Source: Halorientalis persicus
Lineage (GTDB): Archaea; Halobacteriota; Halobacteria; Halobacteriales; Haloarculaceae
DNA length: 64,000 nucleotides
Assembly (NCBI RefSeq): GCF_900110215.1
Contig: NZ_FOCX01000004.1
Location: forward strand, 186,001 to 250,000
Direction: 5' to 3'
Of this stretch, positions 1-8,100 are shown piece by piece. Each line of letters begins with the position of its first letter. Position 1 is the first letter of the stretch. The translations under genes and the position numbers were made by a program. The notes beneath the pieces are model-generated. The model was not told where the DNA came from, did no database searches, and was given only the letters and a program-made list of their open reading frames with translations.

Positions 1-103
1 CCCCCACGAGGTGTCCGTGCTGGTCGACGACCAGCCGGTTCCCGAGGATCGGGCGGTCGACGCCGACCACGTCCGTATCCTGCGACTGATCAAGGGCGGG
101 TAG
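1..103 (+). CDS. samp2: SAMP2-like ubiquitin-fold modifier, C-terminal end only
   Basis: Only the last 33 residues lie in the window; the gene begins before base 1. The reading frame starting at base 2 ends in the residues ILRLIKGG. A terminal Gly-Gly after a hydrophobic strand is what ubiquitin-like archaeal modifiers (SAMPs) need for adenylation by the E1-like UbaA and for attachment to lysines or sulfur delivery in tRNA thiolation. The visible part (PHEVSVLVDDQPVPED followed by a valine-rich strand) resembles my recollection of Haloferax SAMP2. A generic ThiS/MoaD-like sulfur carrier is the alternative. The N-terminal half would settle it. Confidence 0.7.
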   Translation, partial: PHEVSVLVDDQPVPEDRAVDADHVRILRLIKGG

Positions 104-163
104 CACCGGCGAGGCGCGCCCGCTCCCACGCGCTCTTTACTCGCGGGCGGAAAGATCGACCCG

Positions 164-529
164 ATGGAGATACGCGAGGCGACGGTCGAGGACCTCCCGG
201 CCGTGATGACGGTCTTCGACGGAGCCATGCTGGCGACCGACGTCGACGCCGTCAGGGAAGCCATCGACCGGGGTGACCTGCTGGTGGCCGCGACCGAGGG
301 CCGCGTGCTCGGGGCCTGTCTGCTGGCCGGCGAGGAGATCGATGCAGTCGCGGTCCGGCGCGCGCGCCGCGATCAGGGCATCGGGGCGGCGCTGGTCGAG
401 GCCGCCGCCGACCGCCGGGGCCGGCTCGTCGCCGAGTTCGACCCGCGGGTGCGGCCGTTCTGGGCGTCGCTCGGGTTCGAGATCGAACCCGCGGACGAAC
501 CGGAGCGGTATCGGGGTGTCCGCGAGTGA
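164..529 (+). CDS. GNAT family N-acetyltransferase
   Basis: A 121-residue protein, short for a GNAT domain but carrying its hallmark acetyl-CoA pyrophosphate-binding loop, RRDQGIG at residues 68-74, followed by a helix. The preceding strand (residues 47-65) and the C-terminal beta-strand region with FWASLGFEIEP (near 100) fit the fold. It should transfer an acetyl group from acetyl-CoA to an amine, but the substrate cannot be read from sequence. The start codon lies 60 bases after the modifier gene, so the two may share a transcript. It stops one base before the convergent GAF-domain gene. Confidence 0.8.
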   Translation: MEIREATVEDLPAVMTVFDGAMLATDVDAVREAIDRGDLLVAATEGRVLGACLLAGEEIDAVAVRRARRDQGIGAALVEAAADRRGRLVAEFDPRVRPFWASLGFEIEPADEPERYRGVRE

Positions 530-530
530 G

Positions 531-1403
531 TCAGTCCTCCAGCGGACGGACGCGTCTGCGGACCCGCTCGATGGCGTCGTCCGGCCGATAGTCGAGTTCC
601 CCTGTCGGCGCGTCGTAGGTGACGACGCCCGCGTCCGCCAGCTTCGGGACGTGTGAGTGGACGAGCGCGATTTCGAGCCGTCCGGGCGACTGTCCGTGCA
701 CGCCGCCCGTGTTCGCGAGGTGGGCGGCGGCCTCCTCGACGGTGATCGGCCCGTCCGCCGTTGCGAGGTACGAAAGCAGGTCCCGACGAGTCCGGTTGGC
801 TAGCAGGTCCAACGCCGTGTCGACGACCGACGGCTCGACGCCCTCGCGGAACGACGCGAGCCGGTCCCCGAGCGGCTCCGCCGGCTCACGACCCGTTCGG
901 TGGGCCAGTTCGTAGCTCGCCCACCGCGCGAGCAACTCGACGAACGCGACGGGCGTCTCGCCGAACGGTTCGTCGCGAGGGGTGTCGTCGGCGAAACAGA
1001 GTGTCCCCCGTGGTTGCCCCGCGAACTCGACCGTCGAGCCGACGTACGTCTCCAGCTCGAACCGTCGGTAGGCTGGATCGTCGTCCCACCCTTCCGCCCT
1101 GGCGTCGGCGACGGTGAGGGTCCCCGAGTCCGACGCGATCGTCTTCCGACAGTACGACTCGGAGAGCGGAGCCGTCTCAGCTTCCCGGAGGTTCCCCGCC
1201 ATGCCCCACGTGAGTGCGATCTCCTGTCTGTCGGCCTCGACGTCGATGTTCGTCAGAAAGCCACACGGCACGTCGAGGTGGTCACTCTCGGTCGCCAGCG
1301 CCGCCTCCAGCCGCTGTTCGAACGGTTGGTTCGGATCGAACACGATCTCCGCGAGGTCGAACAGCTGATCGAGGTGCTGCGCTGCCCGGGGTTGGGCCGC
1401 CAT
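531..1403 (-). CDS. GAF domain protein with DUF7344 winged-helix output
   Basis: A 290-residue soluble protein. Residues 10-170 look like a GAF sensor domain, including SESYCRKT (Cys85) and the strand pair YVGSTVEF...GTLCFAD (Cys136). Residues 190-285 form a haloarchaeal DUF7344-type winged helix, with the signature HSHVPKLADAGVVTYD. The arrangement suggests a one-component regulator that senses a small ligand or redox state through the GAF domain and binds DNA with the C-terminus. The ligand is unknown. Its C-terminal domain is related to the stand-alone DUF7344 protein at 42806. A 12-bp palindrome sits about 50 bases upstream of the start and could be its own operator. Confidence 0.75.
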   Translation of the reverse strand: MAAQPRAAQHLDQLFDLAEIVFDPNQPFEQRLEAALATESDHLDVPCGFLTNIDVEADRQEIALTWGMAGNLREAETAPLSESYCRKTIASDSGTLTVADARAEGWDDDPAYRRFELETYVGSTVEFAGQPRGTLCFADDTPRDEPFGETPVAFVELLARWASYELAHRTGREPAEPLGDRLASFREGVEPSVVDTALDLLANRTRRDLLSYLATADGPITVEEAAAHLANTGGVHGQSPGRLEIALVHSHVPKLADAGVVTYDAPTGELDYRPDDAIERVRRRVRPLED

Positions 1404-1451
1404 AGCGGGTAGTATTCCCCAGTCGTTTCCTTAGCTCTTTGGGGGAAAATC

Positions 1452-1463
1452 GCCTCTAGAGGC
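1452..1463. promoter_or_regulatory. 12-bp perfect palindrome upstream of the GAF regulator
   Basis: GCCTCTAGAGGC is a perfect inverted repeat centred 54 bases upstream of the ATG of the minus-strand regulator gene, in a 96-base gap between it and the upstream phosphohexomutase gene. Next to it on the gene's strand is the AT-rich stretch GATTAAGAGG, which could be a promoter element. The position would suit an operator bound by a dimeric winged-helix protein. That role is inference. Confidence 0.35.
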
Positions 1464-1499
1464 CTCTTAATCCCGGTATTTCCGGTTCCGATACCTGAC

Positions 1500-2873
1500 T
1501 CAGACGAGAGGTTCGACGAGGTCACGGCCGGCCGACAGAAGCGCCGCGACCCGCGCGTCGCTGGTGGCCTCCGCGTACACCCGGAGTTTGGGTTCGGTAC
1601 CGCTGGGGCGGACCAGCAGCCAGGCCCCGTCCGCCAGGAAGATCTTGAACCCGTCCACGTCGTTGACGCGCTCGACGGCTGTGCCGGCGATCTCCTCGGG
1701 CAGTGCCCCGTCCAGATCCGCGATAACCTCGGCTTTGCGCTCGTCGGGACAGTCGACGCTGACACGGTCCTGGTGGACTTCACCGTGGTCGGCCTCCAGT
1801 GCGGAGACGCGCGCGTCGAGCGGGCGCTCGACGGCCGCGGCCGCGGTCAGGAGGGCGAGCGTGACGCCGTCCTTGTTCCGGAGGTGGCCCCGGACCCCGA
1901 AGCCGCCGCTCTCTTCGCCGCCCATCAGGGCGTCGGTCTCTTGCATCGCCTCGGCGACGTGTTTGAATCCGACCGGCGTCTCGGCGACGGTCTCGCCGTG
2001 AGCCTCGGCCACTCGGTCGACGATGGCGCTGGTCGAGACCGTCCGGACCGCCGACCCCGATTCGGATTCGAGCAGGTAGTCGTACACGGCGGCGAAAAAC
2101 AGGGAGGGGTCCAGCACGCCGCGCTCCGGCGTGGCGACGCCGATCCGGTCGGCGTCACCGTCGTTGGCGATCCCGAGGTCGGCGTCGCCGCTCTCGACCC
2201 GCTCGATCAGCCCGCCGAGTTTCTCGGCGCTGGGTTCGGGCGACTCGCCGCCGAACTCGGGGTCGGTCTCACAGCGCAGGCGAACCACGTCCGCACCGGC
2301 GGCCTCCAGCAGGCGGTCGGTCACGTCGCGGCCGCTCCCGTGCATCGCGTCGTAGGCCACGGTCAACCCGTCGAGTTCGGCGTCGACGAACGACAGGGCG
2401 TGGTCGACGTACGGGCCGACGAAGTCGACTTCCTCGACGGTCCCGTGGTCGCTCTCGGGACGCGGGTCGGGTTCGGCCAGGTTGGCTTCGATGCGGTCGG
2501 TCACGTCCGCGGGGGCCGGCGACCCGTCGGCGGGGACGAACTTCACGCCGTTGTACTCCGGCGGGTTGTGCGAGGCGGTCACGACGAGCGCGCCGGCGAG
2601 GTCACGGTCCCGGACGGTCCAGGCTGTGACTGGGGTCGGACAGTCCCGCTCGGGGAGCAAGACGTCGAACCCGTTGACACAGAGGACGCGGGCGAGTTCC
2701 TCCGCGAAGCCACGCGAGTGTTCGCGGGCGTCGTACCCCACTGCCATCGTCCCACCCTCGTGTTCCGCCTGCAATACCGTGGCGACACCCTGTCCCACCA
2801 TCCGGACGCGCCGGTCGGTGAACGTCTCCAGGGTGGCTCGCCACCCGTCGGTCCCGAACGAAATCTGGTCCAT
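1500..2873 (-). CDS. Phosphohexomutase (phosphoglucomutase/phosphomannomutase family)
   Basis: A 457-residue alpha-D-phosphohexomutase, which interconverts hexose 1- and 6-phosphates for sugar-nucleotide supply. All four signature loops are present: the phosphoserine loop TASHNPPEYNG (Ser101), the magnesium loop DGDADR (238-243), the sugar-specificity loop GEESGG (319-324) and the phosphate-binding loop RPSGTEP (422-428). The N-terminal FGTDGWR is also typical. Which sugar it prefers cannot be assigned; GEESGG is seen in phosphoglucomutase/phosphomannomutase-type enzymes. A second family member at 5639 differs in the sugar loop (GGEPSG), so the two probably have different substrates. Confidence 0.9.
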   Translation of the reverse strand: MDQISFGTDGWRATLETFTDRRVRMVGQGVATVLQAEHEGGTMAVGYDAREHSRGFAEELARVLCVNGFDVLLPERDCPTPVTAWTVRDRDLAGALVVTASHNPPEYNGVKFVPADGSPAPADVTDRIEANLAEPDPRPESDHGTVEEVDFVGPYVDHALSFVDAELDGLTVAYDAMHGSGRDVTDRLLEAAGADVVRLRCETDPEFGGESPEPSAEKLGGLIERVESGDADLGIANDGDADRIGVATPERGVLDPSLFFAAVYDYLLESESGSAVRTVSTSAIVDRVAEAHGETVAETPVGFKHVAEAMQETDALMGGEESGGFGVRGHLRNKDGVTLALLTAAAAVERPLDARVSALEADHGEVHQDRVSVDCPDERKAEVIADLDGALPEEIAGTAVERVNDVDGFKIFLADGAWLLVRPSGTEPKLRVYAEATSDARVAALLSAGRDLVEPLV

Positions 2874-2948
2874 ACGTGCTCTCGCTCGTGGCCCTGCAAA
2901 AAGTCACGGTTGCTGACAATCCTGTGGGGGTTCCACGCCGACCGACGC

Positions 2949-3194
2949 TCACTCCGCGATCAGTCGCTCCTTCTTGGCCCGGGAGTACTGTTTGATCTCG
3001 TACTCGCGGGACATGGCGGCCGATTTCGAGTCGAAAGCCTCGACGTGGACGAACTCGACCGGAGTGCGACCGCGGGTGTACTTCGCGCCCTCGCCGGCGT
3101 CGTGTTCGGCGACCCGACGCTCTACGTCGGTCGTGTAGCCCGTATAGAGGGTGTCGTCGGCACAGCGCAGCACGTAGACGTAGTGATCCGGCAC
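2949..3194 (-). CDS. GIY-YIG nuclease domain protein
   Basis: An 81-residue protein consisting of a single GIY-YIG domain. The paired motifs appear as YVYVL (residues 5-9) and YTGYT (17-21), followed by the conserved arginine of VERRVAEH and a C-terminal helix with a glutamate in SREYEIKQY, the usual place of the metal-binding acid. This matches the small UPF0213/UvrC-N-like family, whose members are single-domain endonucleases or their relatives; the cellular role is generally unknown. It sits in the same direction as the phosphohexomutase but on the upstream side with 75 bases between. Confidence 0.85.
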   Translation of the reverse strand: MPDHYVYVLRCADDTLYTGYTTDVERRVAEHDAGEGAKYTRGRTPVEFVHVEAFDSKSAAMSREYEIKQYSRAKKERLIAE

Positions 3195-3331
3195 GGCCGG
3201 ACGGAGGACGTACTCGGCGGTGAGTGTTACGACGGGAAAGGGCAGTGTCGCCCGGCCCGCTGCCGGAGCAGTGCCGCTGAGATGGGCTTCGCGTGGTGTC
3301 TAGACCACGATTCGGGTGGCCACAGTGGCCG

Positions 3332-3481
3332 TCACGCTTTGTGAGCGCGCTCGCGTGCCACCTCGGCGATGCCAGCGTTCGCCGAGCAACTCGGGCAGGC
3401 GTGGACCTCGCCGTACTCGTCCGCGAAGACCCGAGCGAACTGGTCGGACACGTGCGCGCCGCAGTGATTACAGTCTGGCAT
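3332..3481 (-). CDS. DUF7563-type small zinc-finger protein (copy 1)
   Basis: A 49-residue protein beginning MPDCNHCGAHVS and carrying two CxxC pairs (residues 4/7 and 29/32), which would bind one zinc ion. The middle segment FARVFADEYGEVHACPSC follows the pattern of the haloarchaeal DUF7563 family. No function is known for the family; protein or nucleic-acid contact is a guess. A paralogue with the same layout lies 3.5 kb away at 6985. The start ATG is clear because the first CxxC follows it directly. Confidence 0.8.
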   Translation of the reverse strand: MPDCNHCGAHVSDQFARVFADEYGEVHACPSCSANAGIAEVARERAHKA

Positions 3482-3601
3482 TCGTCACTGCCGGCAGCGA
3501 CCGACTGCCGACACTATACGTAGGGGTCGCGTGTACATATCCTCCATACCGGACCAGTAAGGTATCCTGTCGGGGCCGTGCAGTCCCTCGGTTTTCGGTC
3601 C

Positions 3602-4363
3602 TCACTCCTCGCGGGCGGCGTCGATCGTGCGGGCGATCAGTGCGGCCTGTGCGCCCGCGGTGAAGCCTGCGTCGACGTTGACGACGGTCAGGGCGGTACA
3701 GGATTGGAGCATCCCGTCGAGTGCGGCTTCACCCGCGCCGGCGTGGCCGTAGCCCGTCGAGACGGGGAGGCCGATGACCGGCGTGTCGACGAGACCGGCG
3801 ACCACTGTGGGAAGCGCTCCCTCGCGGCCGGCGGCGACGATCAACACGTCGAGGTCCCGGAGCGCGGGCAACTGGTCGAGCAGGCGGACGATGCTGGCCA
3901 CGCCCACGTCGTCGACGCGGTCGACCTGTGCGCCCATCTCACGGGCGAGTACCGCCGCCTCGCCCGCGGGTTCGGCGTCGGACGTGCCGGCGGTGACGAC
4001 GCCGATGGTGGCGTCTAGCTCCGGGCGCTCGAATCCGTCGGCGTGGGCCACCAGCACGCGGGCGCGCTCGTGGTACGTGTCCGCGGCCTCGTGGCTCTCC
4101 AGTCGCTCTCGCACTGTGGCCAGCGCCTCGGCGTCCAGTCGCGTCACGATGGCACGGCCGGTCGTCTCGATGGCCGTGGCCGCCAGATCGGCCACCTCCG
4201 CCGGCGTCTTCCCGTCGGCCAGAATCGCTTCGGGGACGCCCGATCGCGTCACCCGGGCGGCGTCGAAGCGTCCGGCCTCGCCGGTGGCGTAGCCCGCAAG
4301 TTCTGCCTCGGCCTCGGTGGGGCTCAGTTCGCCCGCCGCGACCGCTTCGAGCAACTCGCGCAT
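3602..4363 (-). CDS. larB: LarB, pyridinium-3,5-biscarboxylic acid mononucleotide synthase
   Basis: A 253-residue protein. The C-terminal half resembles the PurE AIR-carboxylase fold: TAGTSDAEPAGEAA (124-137), GREGALPTVVAGL (169-181) and a terminal block SC-x8-NVDAGF with Cys212 in the place of the catalytic cysteine of LarB. In the known pathway LarB carboxylates the pyridine ring of nicotinic acid adenine dinucleotide and releases AMP, the first step of nickel-pincer nucleotide synthesis. I chose the ATG at 4363 because MRELLEAVAAGELS is the conserved N-terminus; an upstream extension is basic and Trp-rich and unlike the rest. LarE is 13 kb downstream. LarC and LarA are not in the window. 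Confidence 0.88.
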   Translation of the reverse strand: MRELLEAVAAGELSPTEAEAELAGYATGEAGRFDAARVTRSGVPEAILADGKTPAEVADLAATAIETTGRAIVTRLDAEALATVRERLESHEAADTYHERARVLVAHADGFERPELDATIGVVTAGTSDAEPAGEAAVLAREMGAQVDRVDDVGVASIVRLLDQLPALRDLDVLIVAAGREGALPTVVAGLVDTPVIGLPVSTGYGHAGAGEAALDGMLQSCTALTVVNVDAGFTAGAQAALIARTIDAAREE

Positions 4364-4614
4364 ACACCCCCTCCACGCTCGACCCACTCTTACCCATCGA
4401 CTCGGCCACAAAAAGACAACGAATCGACATATATTCTTTCGGACCAAAGCGCGCGCGAGCGACCGGCTGACGGGTGTACACGACCAGTTCGCCGGTTCGC
4501 GAGGGTCGATGTAGGGTGGCCGTTAAATACTGGCCAGTGGGTTTAAAAAGCGGAACCCGCGAAATCGGCTCAGACCCCCGTTAGTACCGGCGAGAAACTG
4601 CACAAACGGGAAAG

Positions 4615-4622
4615 TATTTAAA
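4615..4622 (+). promoter_or_regulatory. TATA box of the DUF1931 histone-fold gene
   Basis: TATTTAAA, centred 28 bases before the ATG and preceded by a purine-rich CGGGAAAG that could serve as BRE. The spacing predicts transcription starting within a few bases of the start codon, as is usual for leaderless haloarchaeal transcripts. The 283-base gap upstream (to the larB start) holds a second AT-rich patch (TTAAATACT near 4523 and TTTAAAAAG near 4542) but no open frame I can support. Confidence 0.55.
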
Positions 4623-4646
4623 CCACCCTCTGGAAAGGCCGCCTGT

Positions 4647-4814
4647 ATGGCAGACCTGATCGTCAAAGCCGCCGTGAAGGAAGCGCTCGATGACATGAAC
4701 GTCGCATCTGACTTCTACGACGCACTCGACGACGAAGTCGACGAACTGCTCGAGGACGCCGCGCGTCGTGCAGAGGAGAACGACCGCAAGACCGTCCAGC
4801 CGCGCGACCTGTAG
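4647..4814 (+). CDS. DUF1931 histone-fold protein
   Basis: A 55-residue protein reading MADLIVKAAVKEALDDM then a long acidic helix and RKTVQPRDL. This is the short haloarchaeal DUF1931 family, which is related to the histone fold: the VKAAVKEAL helix and the C-terminal loop ending in TVQPRDL resemble histone helix 1 and the L2/helix 3 region. It might bind DNA or act as an assembly helper. The sequence is acidic, so DNA wrapping like classical HMf is not assured. It has its own TATA box and is transcribed alone, opposite to the flanking genes. Confidence 0.8.
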   Translation: MADLIVKAAVKEALDDMNVASDFYDALDDEVDELLEDAARRAEENDRKTVQPRDL

Positions 4815-4872
4815 GCTGGCACGTTCATTCGTTTTTTCACCGGGTACAACGACCACCAGCCGCGGGTCTCGC

Positions 4873-5553
4873 CTACGGTTCCCGAACCGTCGCGCCGTCG
4901 TCGGTCCCGACGTAGATCGCGTCGGCCAGGTCCACGAACAGCCCGTGTTCGAGGACGCCGGGTAGTGCCGAGAGGTCGGCGGCCAGACCCGCAGGCTCGT
5001 CGATCTGTCCGAACGCACAGTCCAGCACGAGGTTCCCGTTGTCGGTGACGACGGGGCCGTCCTTCCGTTCGGCGTCGCGCAGTTCGGGGTCGCCGCCCAA
5101 ATCGCGGACGTGGGTGGCGACCGGTTCGCGGGCGTCGGGGAGGACTTCGACTGGAACTGGGGCCGACAGTCGGTCTGTGAGTTTGGACTCGTCGGCGACG
5201 ATCAGCAGGCGGTCGGCGGCGGCGTCGACGAGCTTCTCGCGGGTGTGGGCCGCCCCGCCGCCCTTGATCAGGTTCCCGTCGGCCACCTGATCGGCCCCGT
5301 CGATGGCGATGTCCGGCGTCGCGTCGTCCAGCGTCGTCAGGGGAACCCCGACCTCGCGGGCGAGTGCCCGCGACTGGTAGGACGTGGGGACGCCCTCGAT
5401 GTCCAGCCCCGAGTCCACCGCCCGGCCGAGTGCCCGGATGGCGTGGGCCGCGGTGCTGCCGGTGCCTAGCCCCACGACCTGCCCGTCGTCGACGGCCTCG
5501 GCGGCGGCCTCGCCGGCGCGTCGCTTCTCCTCGTCGCTCCCGCCGCGTTTCAT
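4873..5553 (-). CDS. rpiA: Ribose-5-phosphate isomerase A
   Basis: A 226-residue RpiA, which interconverts ribose 5-phosphate and ribulose 5-phosphate, supplying ribose for nucleotides in a lineage that lacks a full oxidative pentose pathway. The phosphate-binding loop [10 protein letters not shown] (28-37), the DGADQV motif (85-90) and the catalytic loop [11 protein letters not shown] (97-107, with Glu106 as the likely general base) are all in place, as is DESK (121-124). Start ATG at 5553 begins [15 protein letters not shown], the normal N-terminus. It is divergent from the phosphohexomutase gene, with 85 bases between the starts and a shared promoter area. Confidence 0.95.
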   Translation of the reverse strand: MKRGGSDEEKRRAGEAAAEAVDDGQVVGLGTGSTAAHAIRALGRAVDSGLDIEGVPTSYQSRALAREVGVPLTTLDDATPDIAIDGADQVADGNLIKGGGAAHTREKLVDAAADRLLIVADESKLTDRLSAPVPVEVLPDAREPVATHVRDLGGDPELRDAERKDGPVVTDNGNLVLDCAFGQIDEPAGLAADLSALPGVLEHGLFVDLADAIYVGTDDGATVREP

Positions 5554-5638
5554 GTCCGGGGGCACCGCGTCCGCGGACAAAAAGCCGCGGATTCCTATGA
5601 GGTGGATACTTTTGAGGGTCAGACCCGTCGCCCCGCGT

Positions 5639-6946
5639 ATGTTCGGAACCAGCGGCATCAGGGGCCCGGTGGGTGAGACGGTGACTGCGGATCTGGCGCT
5701 CTCGGTCGGGCGTGCCCTCGGGGTCGACACGGCGCGGGTCGTCGTCGGCCGAGACCCCCGCGAGAGCGGCGAACTGCTCACCGATGCCCTGACGGCCGGC
5801 CTGCGCGAGTCCGGGACCGACGTACTGGATCTGGGCCTGGCGGCGACGCCGACCGTCGCCCGCGCCGTGGCGTGGGAAGAGGCCGACGCCGGTGTCTCCA
5901 TCACCGCCTCGCACAACCCCCCACAGGACAACGGGATCAAGCTCTGGCAGGCCAGCGGCCAGGCCTTCGACGCCGACCGCCGCGAGACCATCAGCCAGCG
6001 CGTCCGCGACGAGGTAGCTGACCTGCGGGACTGGGACGGCCTTGGGGACCGCCGCGAGGTCGACGCCCGCGAGCGCCACGTCCGGGCGCTCGTCGACGCC
6101 GTCGAGATCGCGGATCCGCCGTCGGTGATCGTCGACGTGGGCAACGGGGCCGGCGGCGTCACCGTCGACGCCCTGCAGGAACTGGGGTGTACCGTCGAGA
6201 CGCTCAACGCCCAGCCCGACGGCTCGTTCCCGGGCCGTCCCAGCGAACCGACCGCCGAGAACTGCGCGTCGCTGGCGACGCTCGTGGCCGAGACCGACGC
6301 CGACCTCGGGATCGCCCACGACGGGGACGCGGATCGGATGCGCGCCGTCGCGGGGGACGGCACCTATCTCTCGGGCGACGTGACGCTCGCGCTGTTCGCC
6401 CGGGCGGCCGCCGAGCCCGGCCAGTGCGTCGCCGCACCCGTCGACACGAGTCTGGCTGTCGCCGATCACCTCGCCGAGATCGACGTGACCGTCGAGCGCA
6501 CGAAAGTGGGCGACGTGTACGTGGCCGAGCAGGTCGCCGAGGACGGCGTGGCCTTCGGCGGCGAACCCAGCGGGGCCTGGATCTGGCCCGACGCGACGCT
6601 GTGTCCCGACGGGCCGCTGGCGGCCTGCCGGCTGGTCGAACTCGCCGCCGAACGCCCGCTGGCGGAGCGGGCCGCCGAGGTTGACACCTACCCGATCCGC
6701 CGCGACAGCGTCGACGTCGACGACAAGGCCGCCGTGATGGAGCAGGTGCGGGACCTCGTCACCGAGCGCTACGACGCCGTCGAGACGCTGGACGGGGTGC
6801 GCGTCGATCTGGGCGACGGCTGGTTCCTCCTGCGAGCCAGCGGCACCCAGCCGCTGGTCCGGATCACGGCCGAGGCTCGCGAGGCTGGGTGGGCCGAGAC
6901 GATCTTCGCGGACGCTCGGGACCTGCTGGAAACCGCGAGGAAGTGA
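5639..6946 (+). CDS. glmM: Phosphoglucosamine mutase-like phosphohexomutase
   Basis: A 435-residue phosphohexomutase of the phosphoglucosamine mutase type, with FGTSGIRG at the extreme N-terminus (as in GlmM), the phosphoserine loop [11 protein letters not shown] (Ser91), the magnesium loop DGDADR (228-233), the sugar loop GGEPSG (307-312) and the phosphate loop RASGTQP (399-405). GGEPSG rather than GEESGG separates it from the paralogue at 1500 and supports action on glucosamine phosphates for UDP-N-acetylglucosamine. The start is the ATG just before FGTSG; an in-frame extension upstream overlaps rpiA on the other strand and is not credible. Confidence 0.88.
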   Translation: MFGTSGIRGPVGETVTADLALSVGRALGVDTARVVVGRDPRESGELLTDALTAGLRESGTDVLDLGLAATPTVARAVAWEEADAGVSITASHNPPQDNGIKLWQASGQAFDADRRETISQRVRDEVADLRDWDGLGDRREVDARERHVRALVDAVEIADPPSVIVDVGNGAGGVTVDALQELGCTVETLNAQPDGSFPGRPSEPTAENCASLATLVAETDADLGIAHDGDADRMRAVAGDGTYLSGDVTLALFARAAAEPGQCVAAPVDTSLAVADHLAEIDVTVERTKVGDVYVAEQVAEDGVAFGGEPSGAWIWPDATLCPDGPLAACRLVELAAERPLAERAAEVDTYPIRRDSVDVDDKAAVMEQVRDLVTERYDAVETLDGVRVDLGDGWFLLRASGTQPLVRITAEAREAGWAETIFADARDLLETARK

Positions 6947-6984
6947 AGGGGTGGTTCCGGGTGGCGGGCGTCCCGCCGGGGTGG

Positions 6985-7143
6985 CTATCCGCGCCGCGTC
7001 GACCGCGCTTGTCGGACGTCAGCGCCGTCGCGAATCTTGTCCTCACACTGCGGGCAGACCCGTGGTGCTTGGATGCCGTTCGGTGTGAAGACACGTGCAT
7101 ACGCGGCAGTGACAAAAGCGCCGCAGTTCTGACATTCCGGCAT
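6985..7143 (-). CDS. DUF7563-type small zinc-finger protein (copy 2)
   Basis: A 52-residue protein beginning MPECQNCGAFVTAAYARVF. Two CxxC pairs (residues 4/7 and 30/33) form a single zinc site, and a short basic tail follows (QARSTRRG). It belongs to the haloarchaeal DUF7563 family, whose function is unknown. It is closer to the family consensus than the copy at 3332. The gene is convergent with the preceding glmM-like gene. The 255 bases that follow, up to the SDR start, hold no frame that I can support. Confidence 0.85.
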   Translation of the reverse strand: MPECQNCGAFVTAAYARVFTPNGIQAPRVCPQCEDKIRDGADVRQARSTRRG

Positions 7144-7398
7144 ACATCCGATGCATAGGAGGGTGTTGTCTTAACTTTGGGTGGTGGTTGTGACACTCTC
7201 CCGCGCCGACGAACGCCTCGGAAACCGCCACGGACCGCCAGTCCGGTCGCTACCGGAACGGCTTGCCGATACGTCGGCACCGCGATGTGCCGGATCGCAG
7301 TCACCGATCGTCGTGCGCGTCTTCTCACACTGCTGTCACGGGAACGCCGGGGGCGACACCGACATAGCCTTTTGCCGGTGGCGGCCCTACGCCGGGCT

Positions 7399-8097
7399 AT
7401 GGCACGTACTGCCGTCGTCGCTGGTGTTGGGCCCGGACTCGGCGAGTCGATCGCCCGACGATTCGCCGACGAGGGCTGTCAGGTCGCCCTGTTCGCCCGC
7501 TCGAAGTCGTATCTGGACGATCTCGCGGCCGAGCTGGACGAGACCGCCGGCGCTGGGCTCGCGGTCCCGACCGATCTGACCGACCCGGACGCCATCGCCG
7601 CCGGGTTCGCGGCCGTTCGCGATGCCTTCGGCCCCGTCGACATCCTCGTCAACCACGCCAGTGCCGCCTCGTGGGATGGCCTCACCGATATCGCCGCCGA
7701 GTCGTTCGACCGCGCGCTCGCCGTCGGACCGAAAGCCGCGCTCCACTGCTCGCAGGAAGCCGTCGGGGATATGCTGGACGGTGAGGGCGGTACGGTGATC
7801 TTCACCGGCGCGACCACCTCCGTCCGGGGTCGGGAGGGCGCGGTCGGGTTCTCCGCCGCGAAGTTCGCCTGTCGCGGAATGGCCGAGTCGATGGCCCGCG
7901 AACTCGGCCCCGAGGGCGTCCACGTCGCCCACGTCGTCCTCGACGGGATGATCCGACCGCCCGACGGCGAGGTCGAGAACGACGCGGACTACCTCGACCC
8001 CGACGCCATCGCCGACAGCTACTGGCACCTGATCGAGCAGGACCGCGGTGCGTGGACGCTGGAGCTCGATTTGCGACCGCACACCGAGAACTTCTGA
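7399..8097 (+). CDS. SDR-family protein lacking the catalytic tyrosine
   Basis: A 232-residue short-chain dehydrogenase/reductase fold. The cofactor loop is AGVGPGLG (8-15), the NNAG equivalent is VNHAS (84-88) and the strand-5 TGATTS motif is present (136-141). The usual Tyr-x3-Lys is FSAAK, so Phe151 replaces the catalytic tyrosine while Lys155 remains. I recall bacterial relatives of this branch with F/A at the same place, so it may be a subfamily trait; NAD(P) binding is likely but ordinary carbonyl reduction is doubtful. The start at MARTAVVAG removes a long upstream in-frame extension that lacks family character. Confidence 0.8.
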   Translation: MARTAVVAGVGPGLGESIARRFADEGCQVALFARSKSYLDDLAAELDETAGAGLAVPTDLTDPDAIAAGFAAVRDAFGPVDILVNHASAASWDGLTDIAAESFDRALAVGPKAALHCSQEAVGDMLDGEGGTVIFTGATTSVRGREGAVGFSAAKFACRGMAESMARELGPEGVHVAHVVLDGMIRPPDGEVENDADYLDPDAIADSYWHLIEQDRGAWTLELDLRPHTENF

Positions 8098-8100
8098 GGG

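Noticed and set aside
4715-6469. A 584-codon minus-strand frame spanning rpiA and glmM
   Set aside because: It is out of frame with the real rpiA and antisense to the glmM-like gene, and its translation is basic and repetitive, unlike the acidic proteome.
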